Source: Stenocarpella maydis (lineage: Eukaryota; Ascomycota; Sordariomycetes; Diaporthales; Diaporthaceae). From it: DNA of 64,000 nt. Positions 57,189-64,000 of the stretch are shown here, piece after piece. The stretch covers positions 834,239 to 898,238 of the forward strand of contig NQMI01000001.1 of NCBI GenBank assembly GCA_002270565.1, in the 5' to 3' direction. Below the pieces are notes generated by a model that saw only the letters and a program-made list of their open reading frames with translations, was not told where the DNA came from and did no database searches. Position numbers and translations under genes: made by a program. Position 1 is the stretch's first letter, and every line of letters begins with the position of its first letter.

Positions 57189-58928
57189 ATGACTTCCAAA
57201 ACATTCTATATCGTGTTTGAAGATCTCAAACTCACCACCGCTGTCGATGTGGCGGGTATTGAGACTTTGGAAGAATTACAATTCGACCTGGCCTGTTTAT
57301 TCGCAGTGGCCAAGGCAAACAGTGAGGCAGTTCTCCAGATTATCCAACCTGCCACTTATAATGAATACTGACCTAAGATAGCAATATCTCTCCACGCGAA
57401 TTCCGATCTCATACGAAGCATAGGTCAGGTACAAACACACAACGGAGATATTCAGGTCAAAGTGGATGAAAGCACAGTTCGGGAACCGCTCGGACCACCC
57501 CAGTTACCTTTCGTAGGAAACTACCTCGAGATCCATCCTGACCACCTGGGAAACCATGATCGGCTCTTCGATCGTTACGGAAGCGTGGTCAAAACTGTGA
57601 ACATGGGCACCACTGTGTATCTCACAAATGATCCACGTGTCTCAGAAGTCGTGCTTGGAGAGAATGAATTCTTCACAAAAACGACGTCGAACCCCAGCCA
57701 TCCTCTGTACTGGATGCGGGACAATACGGCCCTTTTCACCTGTGATACATCATCGCCGGCGTTCAAACCTTCTCACAAGTTTGTGCCCCCCAGTATGACC
57801 CCAAGAGCTGTCCGACAATATGTCCCAGCTATGCAAAACGCGGTCGAGGAATCATTCAGAGTCTTCGATGAGCTCGACAGGAGGCAGGAAGCCTTCAACA
57901 CGTACCAATACATGTTCAAAATAGGGGGCCAGATCGTCTACAGAGTGGTATTGGGCCTGGAAGTTGGCCACTTTGAGACGCCGGATACACCACCACATGA
58001 GATAATCCGTCTCATGGCGGAGTACCTCTCCCTGATGAAACAGACATCTCTCAGCCCCAGCTGGCATAAATACCTCCCTTTCGGCAAAGTCAAGCGTCTG
58101 TCTCATGTCCACGACCGACTCTGGGGTCTGATAGATGAGGTTGTGATGTCCTGCAAACCGCCCGAGGGGCAAGACGGTGCGGACACGCCAATGCATGAGG
58201 CAGCCCTGAACTCAAGCTGCCTAGCGGACTATCTTAAGCGCGCGGTAGATGAGAGCGGGCAGAAGCTTCCGCACGAGTACCTCTTGTCCAACGTGGTCGC
58301 GCTTGTCGGCGCTGGCCTCGCGACGTCGTCATCGATGCTGTCACTGCTCCTGTACGCACTCACACGGTACCCGGGGAATCAGGAGAGGCTCCTACAGGAG
58401 CTTGTCGACTACGGAACCACCTCGGACAAGAAGTGGACATACGACGGGATAATGGAGCTGCCGTTCCTCGATCGCTTCGTCAAGGAGGTGCATCGTATGC
58501 ACAGCCCTTCGTTCCAGACAGCCCGCAATGCAAAGAAGGACGTGGTTCTTCCAGGCGGCTGGAAAATACCGGAAGGCGGTGTTGTCATCCCGACATTCCC
58601 TTCGATCCATAAGCACAAGGACCACTGGGACAATCCGGAGCGGTTTGATCCGGACCGGTGGTTGGCGGCGAGTGGCGTTGCTGGTGAGAAAAGGCATCGT
58701 ATGGCGTTTACGCCATTTGCGGCAGGGCCAAGGGGCTGTATTGGATATAATATTGCGCAACTGGAGGCAAAACTCGTCTTGGCGAGTCTGGTGTATCGGT
58801 ATTATTTCGTCGATGTCAGCAAAGAACCCATGGTGTATGATCCAGAGTTCTTGGTGATACGGCCAATCAACTGTTACGTGAGGGCTGTAAGGAGGACAGT
58901 ATGGCCGGAAGCATCCTCCAGCAAATAG
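57189..58928 (+). CDS. Cytochrome P450 2 with N-terminal ubiquitin-like extension
   Basis: Two exons, 57189-57321 and 57382-58928, give 559 residues. The first ~75 residues (KTFYIVFEDLKL, TLEELQFDLACLFAVAKA, ISLHANSDLI, GDIQVKV) have the beta-beta-alpha-beta pattern of a ubiquitin/PB1-like fold and replace the usual membrane anchor. The P450 domain starts at LGPPQLPFVGNYLEI. It has an I-helix GAGLATSSS (the usual acidic residue before the Thr is Ala), EVHR as ExxR, NPERFDPDRW, and a heme loop FAAGPRGCIGY with the Cys ligand. A non-standard I-helix can mean peroxide use or a rearrangement-type reaction, but this is uncertain. Without exon 1 the protein would begin inside the extension. Divergent from cytochrome b5. 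Confidence 0.88.
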
Positions 58929-59241
58929 TCTACCTAGGTAGGTCGCTGGGTTCTCCGCTTGTCTCAGTTCTACAAGACCCTAGTGTAGACATATCAGCAC
59001 AGCAGCATTGACACAATTATATTCAAGTACATTCGTTAATAAATATACTTTATTGCAACTCAAATGCAGGCGATATATTAACCTTTACTGGGATAGCTAA
59101 TTCTTCAGGTACAGACCTTCTTCCACCTGTGGTGCATGAAAGCCAGCAGTTTGATTGACGCACATCTTTATGTACTGTGTGAAAGATAAAAAGTGGCTTT
59201 AATCAGATTCTATAAATATTTTCTAGAGTAATCCGATACAT
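58929..59241. other. Short intergenic region, convergent genes
   Basis: 3' regions of P450 2 and the acyltransferase. A+T-rich, nothing else recognised. Confidence 0.6.
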
Positions 59242-60732
59242 TCATGAGACTTGGAGCGCCCATTTTGAGAACTCCTCATCCTCTAACAAAAGATCCATCT
59301 CGTTCTCAAACAAACTTACCACAAACTCGACACCGCCGTGCCTCTCTCTGGGCAGTATAAAGCTGATTCGAAACAGCCTGTTGAAGGCGCTCATCAGCGG
59401 GCGGAAAGCCTCAGGCCTGCCTTCATTGCCGAAGAAAGCCCCCCCAAAGCAAATCTCCTCGATGGGGAACATCAGCAGGGACGTGATCAGCATGGAAGTG
59501 CCATGCACGCTGGTGAACCGAAGCTTCCGCATACCGTAATCGGGAACGTCCCGGAGGAGTTTATACGCGTCCATCATTGCTACGTGGTGGATCGTGCCTG
59601 CGCTCTTTCGGATCACCTTGGCAACCTCTCCGATGGTCGTCTCGGGCGATACAAGTGTTGCCAGGGGGAGGCTCGGGCGATTTATAAAGACCACGTTGCC
59701 GAGGTAGGTAGATGGGAGATGTTCCGAGAAATCAGGTCGCCCATCGACGGTCATTTCTAGCTCCGCCAGACCCGTATCCTGCGTACTTGTTTCTTGTTTG
59801 GCACGAGTCCGAGCTTTCAGGAGGCTCCGCCATATGAGAGCAGTAGCAACGTCATTGCCTGAGAGCTCCTTGGTGCCAGCGTCTTCAGCGGCTTGCTTCT
59901 TCAGCTCAGCGAACTTGGCGGCCGAGACGTAGAAGATGCCCGATTTCATGACCTTTGGGGGCTTGGCATCTTCGCCCCGTGGGGCTGTTGGTGGAGCTCC
60001 TTCGGCATTGTCGCCTGCGTCAGCTAGCGAGCGTGTAGGATGGTCCAACCCCACCAATTGCCAGGTTTCCGGATCCATCTCGCTGACGGCGCGGCCCCTG
60101 CCTGCATCATTCCAGAGACGCTCCAGGATTTCACGGTCGGAGCTCCCCTGAGGTAGGACTAAGCCATCGTCTTGCCCCACGGCGCTCGTGGGATCATGAC
60201 TCCGACAGTGGCTCGCCCAAAGCTTCAGTATGGTGATCATGGCCGTGCCGTCTGCAGAAGGATGACATGTGGACATGGCCAACACGCAGCCACCAGGCAT
60301 GAAGTTGGCCTGAGCCACGAAAACTTCAGCACCAGCATTGATGTCGGCGAGAAATGGGGCCCAAAGCAACTCATGGTCTTCGAACTCGTCGGTGGAAAAG
60401 CCATTGTCTTTTAGGACGTCATAAGAGATGCTGTCCTTAAGGTTGTTCAGTTTGAGCTGGTACGGCTTGGGACCGTGGGTATCCACTTCTCCGTGTCGGA
60501 TTTCTAGCTGGCCCGGTCGCCACCCTGGCGAGCTCTGGGGTTGCCAATGTACCTTTCCGCTGAGCCATGGTAGCTGGATGAAAGTTTTTTGCAAACCTTC
60601 CTGCAGGCTCGAGAACGCTTCCTCAGGACTCACTCCATCCTTCAGCGGGAGATACAACGCAATTTTCACATAGTTCTGAGGCGGTATGTGATCCAAGGGA
60701 CTGAGAGTAATACGGGTTGAGTCGGGAGACAT
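59242..60732 (-). CDS. BAHD/trichothecene 3-O-acetyltransferase-like acyltransferase
   Basis: A single exon of 496 residues. The N-terminal half has the family pattern (ITLSPLDHIPPQNYVKIALY, QLPWLSGKVHW) and the catalytic HxxxD motif as HPSADGTAM near residue 180. The C-terminal half has the second lobe (GNVVFINRPSLPL) but the structural DFGWG-type motif is altered to FGGAFFGNEG. Such enzymes transfer acyl groups from CoA to alcohols or phenols in the cytosol. In this context it could attach acetate or the HR-PKS-derived acyl chain to a hydroxyl of the aromatic core (inference). It is the last gene before the A+T-rich right flank and may mark the cluster edge. Confidence 0.85.
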   Translation of the reverse strand: MSPDSTRITLSPLDHIPPQNYVKIALYLPLKDGVSPEEAFSSLQEGLQKTFIQLPWLSGKVHWQPQSSPGWRPGQLEIRHGEVDTHGPKPYQLKLNNLKDSISYDVLKDNGFSTDEFEDHELLWAPFLADINAGAEVFVAQANFMPGGCVLAMSTCHPSADGTAMITILKLWASHCRSHDPTSAVGQDDGLVLPQGSSDREILERLWNDAGRGRAVSEMDPETWQLVGLDHPTRSLADAGDNAEGAPPTAPRGEDAKPPKVMKSGIFYVSAAKFAELKKQAAEDAGTKELSGNDVATALIWRSLLKARTRAKQETSTQDTGLAELEMTVDGRPDFSEHLPSTYLGNVVFINRPSLPLATLVSPETTIGEVAKVIRKSAGTIHHVAMMDAYKLLRDVPDYGMRKLRFTSVHGTSMLITSLLMFPIEEICFGGAFFGNEGRPEAFRPLMSAFNRLFRISFILPRERHGGVEFVVSLFENEMDLLLEDEEFSKWALQVS

Positions 60733-63700
60733 CTCGGCGAGGAACCAATGACGTGGGCAAAATACAGCCTGTCAACTATAGTTACCAACGTAACGTCTTA
60801 CCTACCATTCATGTACTTGTATTTGTATCTGTCCTGGTTTGAAGGTGAGGCAAAACACCCAAAGGGTAACAAGGCCGATGCAAGGAGAAAAACGAAGTGA
60901 GTCTCAGTAAGCATCTGGATCTCAGAAGTGCTGCAAGATTGATCAAGCATTCTCGGTCGTTTCCGTCTTGAGTATGTGCCGACGTAGACTGAAGATGGAG
61001 AGGTGGGTCCCTGCGTCAGATATCGGCATCATCAAGAGAAGCTTAGTTGTACTGAGCGTGTAACTATGAGGTACTCATGCGTCGCTTACGGAGTACTTAT
61101 TCTCATTATACCCAGTCCACAATGTCACCAATTAAATTACGGAGCCCAATAACGGCCTCAAGAGCAACGGAGTCAAGTATGCTATGGACCCCTGCAAAGT
61201 AAACTCCTCGCTAAGCCCGCTACTATGGCGTAATATTGTCGCCTTGGCTTCTGGCCGGGGCCCCCTTCCGGCCGCCCTACAACCGCATATACATATAAAT
61301 GCATCTACACCCACCCTCTGGAAAAACTTAAATATATTAATGAGGGATTTCTTCCTTCTTATTAAACTTTATATATATATTAATTAATTATAAAGCAACA
61401 CTTAGAAGCAAAACTTTATAATATTATTATTATAATTAAGAATATTATATTTATTAAGCTTGCCTTTAAGAGTTAATGTGTTCCTTATATTATATTATTT
61501 AATTATGTTAAGAATAAATTACGCTTATAGAAAGGTATTCTACCTTAAAAGCTTTTCTTTAATTATTGAATGAATTTATTAGCTTTATTTATAATAAATT
61601 AAAATTATTTAAGGCTTATCCTTACTTCATATAGTTTAGAAGGTTTAGTATCTAATTTAGCATTCTTAACTAAGGACTACCGTTTATTTAAAAGGACTTA
61701 GCTTAAGTGCTTTTTTATTACTGAAAGCTTTAATTGAAAAAGAATTAATGTATTAAAGCCTTAAGGATTTAAGTAGCTAATAAGGAAAATCTTACGTTTT
61801 ATTTCAATATCATTTAGTTACTTATTATTAAGTTAATTGAACTAACTAATTATTAGAATATTAATATAGGTAGAACTATAAANNNNNNNNNNNNNNNNNN
61901 NNNNNNNNNNNNNNNNNNNNNNNNNNNNNNNNNNNNNNNNNNNNNNNNNNNNNNNNNNNNNNNNNNNNNNNNNNNNNNNNNNNNNNNNNNNNNNNNNNNN
62001 NNNNNNNNNNNNNNNNNNNNNNNNNNNNNNNNNNNNNNNNNNNNNNNNNNNNNNNNNNNNNNNNNNNNNNNNNNNNNNNNNNNNNNNNNNNNNNNNNNNN
62101 NNNNNNNNNNNNNNNNNNNNNNNNNNTATTAGCTTTTAGTTATTCTTTTTATTTTTTATTAATCATTATTATACGTTTCTTACTATTGAATACTTATTTA
62201 AGTTAAACTCAACTCTTTTTAGCCTTTTAATACTTTACAACAATTATATTAGCGCTTTTAAACGTCTAAATGTAACTTATTAATAAATTAATTTATTATA
62301 TTATTAATTATATACTTTTTATAAACTTTATAATTAGTTTACAAATTAATATAAAGGAGCTACTTTAATAAATAAAGAGTTTTATCTTGATAACTTTTAA
62401 TTATTGAATAGCTTAATAAGTATCTAAGAGTATTCATAATTTCTATTTTATAAATAGTATAAGAGGTAATTACTTTAAAGCTTATAAGTAGATATTTAGC
62501 TTGAATTTTAATTAGCTATTATATTTAATTCTTATATTATAATATACTTGAACTTAATCGCTTATTATCTCTTAAATTTGATAATCAGCTCGTTACTAAT
62601 TATAATATAATTTATTAAACAGTAGCTACATATTAGATATATCTATTTCAAGTTCTTATATAAGGATATTTATATTATTTGTATTGAAACTCTTATATAA
62701 GTGTAAAATAAATATAAATTTTGAAATAGCTTAAACTCTATATGCTTTGGTTATCTTTTATTTATAAAACGTCTAAATTTCTTATATAAGCTATATTTAA
62801 AAAAATAAATTTATGAAGATTTGGAACTAAATAATTTAAATAAATTAAACAAAGAAATTTTCAAAAGTCTTATAAAATACTAGAGCTTATTTATATACTT
62901 ATAATTAAACCCTAAACACTAAGTTTATTTTAAGCCTAATAAAAAGATTTTAATAAGGTATATATAAATATTCTTTTATAAAACAGTAGCGTAGCTACTC
63001 TCTAATACTAACTACTTTCTAATATTTTATATTAATACTAAGTAAATATAATTTCGAATTAAATTATAATTTCATAATATATTGTACTTAATATAAATTT
63101 ATTAATATAAGGTAATAAGAAGTAATTAATACTATAAAGTAGCTAAGCTTTATTAAATTTACTAACTTTAGACCATCTTAGTACCTATTTAGGGCTAAAT
63201 AACTGATAAAAGTTAGCACTAATCATTACTAATTATATTTAACTACTTAAAGATAATTACTTTTCTAAAATTAAAATAGTTAAAGTAAGTATAACATGAG
63301 TTTAAAGAAACAAACTTTTAATAACAAAAATATACTTTATATTAAATAAGATTAACCTTATTTTTAAAATCTTATTTTACTATAAATTATTAATATATGT
63401 ATATTATACTTATTAATATTAATTTAATGAGGTTTATTATTATTTATTTAGAATCTAGATTATTAAACTCTTTTATATTCTTTTTATAAGTTCTTATATT
63501 ATATTTACTTTCATTATGCTTACAATATTATTATTTACTTTCATTATGCTTATAATATTAGTATTTACTCAATTCAGTATAAACTAAATTCTTATTATTA
63601 TTAGCTATTTCATAAAATAATTTCTTCTTTTAGTTTTATTAAATATGAATATAGATTTATTAATATTAAGTACTCTTTCAAGCTAAATCTAACCTTTTTT

Positions 63701-64000
63701 CGCCCTTTAATACTTTATAAGCTTAATATTAGCCTTTTTAATAATATAAATTTAATTTATTTAAAACCATAATTTAATATATCAATATAATTTATTAGAA
63801 TTTAACTATATATTATATATAGCTATCCTAATTTCCATATAAAAACCGTTTATACTAACCTTACTAAACACTTGAACTAAGCCTAAAATGGATATAAAAT
63901 TTAAGGTAGCTTAAATATTATATACTTTAATTGTCTTTTTTAGAGAAATTTTAAATTTCTTTATATAAGCCATATTAAAAAAAATGAAATTATAGGAGTT
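60733..64000. other. Gene-free right flank, A+T-rich from 61.33 kb, with assembly gap
   Basis: About 600 nt of ordinary intergenic DNA, then extreme A+T-rich RIP-like sequence to the window end. Stops fill all frames. A fragment near 63180-63230 shares the gggctaaat...aaagttagca...taatta pattern of the 28.2/30.9 kb repeat arms. No gene seen. Confidence 0.7.
61883..62126. other. Assembly gap (244 N)
   Basis: A run of N within A+T-rich repeat DNA; the true length is unknown. Confidence 1.

Overview
The window is genomic DNA from a filamentous ascomycete, probably a Sordariomycete-type genome. The evidence is: genes split by 46-98 nt GT-AG introns, Zn2Cys6 regulators, fungal multidomain polyketide synthases (PKSs), DMATS-type prenyltransferases, and long A+T-rich blocks (about 28-31.9 kb and 61.3-64 kb, plus smaller ones) that look like repeat DNA decayed by repeat-induced point mutation (RIP). 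No tRNA, rRNA or CRISPR was seen.

Layout. (i) 1-5.1 kb: GC-rich flank with a Zn2Cys6 regulator running off the left edge, then gene-poor DNA. (ii) 6.1-7.3 kb: stand-alone PKS-type thioesterase. (iii) 8.2-9.1 kb: retroelement RNase H relic, followed by a gene-poor stretch. (iv) 11.7-27.3 kb, module A: P450, SRPBCC/cyclase-like protein, DMATS prenyltransferase 1, a 2,632-residue non-reducing PKS (SAT-KS-AT-PT-ACP-MT-esterase) and an alpha/beta hydrolase. (v) 27.3-32.1 kb: RIP-like A+T block with an inverted repeat and an intact 118-bp solo LTR. (vi) 32.1-43.1 kb, module B: DMATS prenyltransferase 2, a divergent pair of multicopper oxidases (one membrane-anchored and stripped of most copper ligands, one secreted and intact), and an AflR-like regulator. 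(vii) 43.8-60.7 kb, module C: a 2,411-residue highly reducing PKS, a divergent LovG/FSH1-like hydrolase, a polytopic membrane protein, cytochrome b5, a P450 with an N-terminal ubiquitin-like extension, and a BAHD/trichothecene-acetyltransferase-like enzyme. (viii) 60.7-64 kb: A+T-rich DNA with a 244-nt assembly gap.

How the genes could work together (inference). The NR-PKS would make a C-methylated aromatic core, which one or both DMATS enzymes prenylate. P450s (fed by cytochrome b5) and the laccase-like oxidase would oxidise or couple it. The HR-PKS, with a degenerate ER and MT region, would make an unsaturated acyl chain released by the FSH1-like hydrolase and possibly transferred by the BAHD-like enzyme. 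I cannot match this gene set to a known cluster. The A+T blocks between modules leave open whether this is one large cluster or two or three neighbours.

Exon models were built by reading splice signals, keeping the frame and aligning the two oxidases to each other. All coding lengths quoted with exon coordinates are multiples of three.
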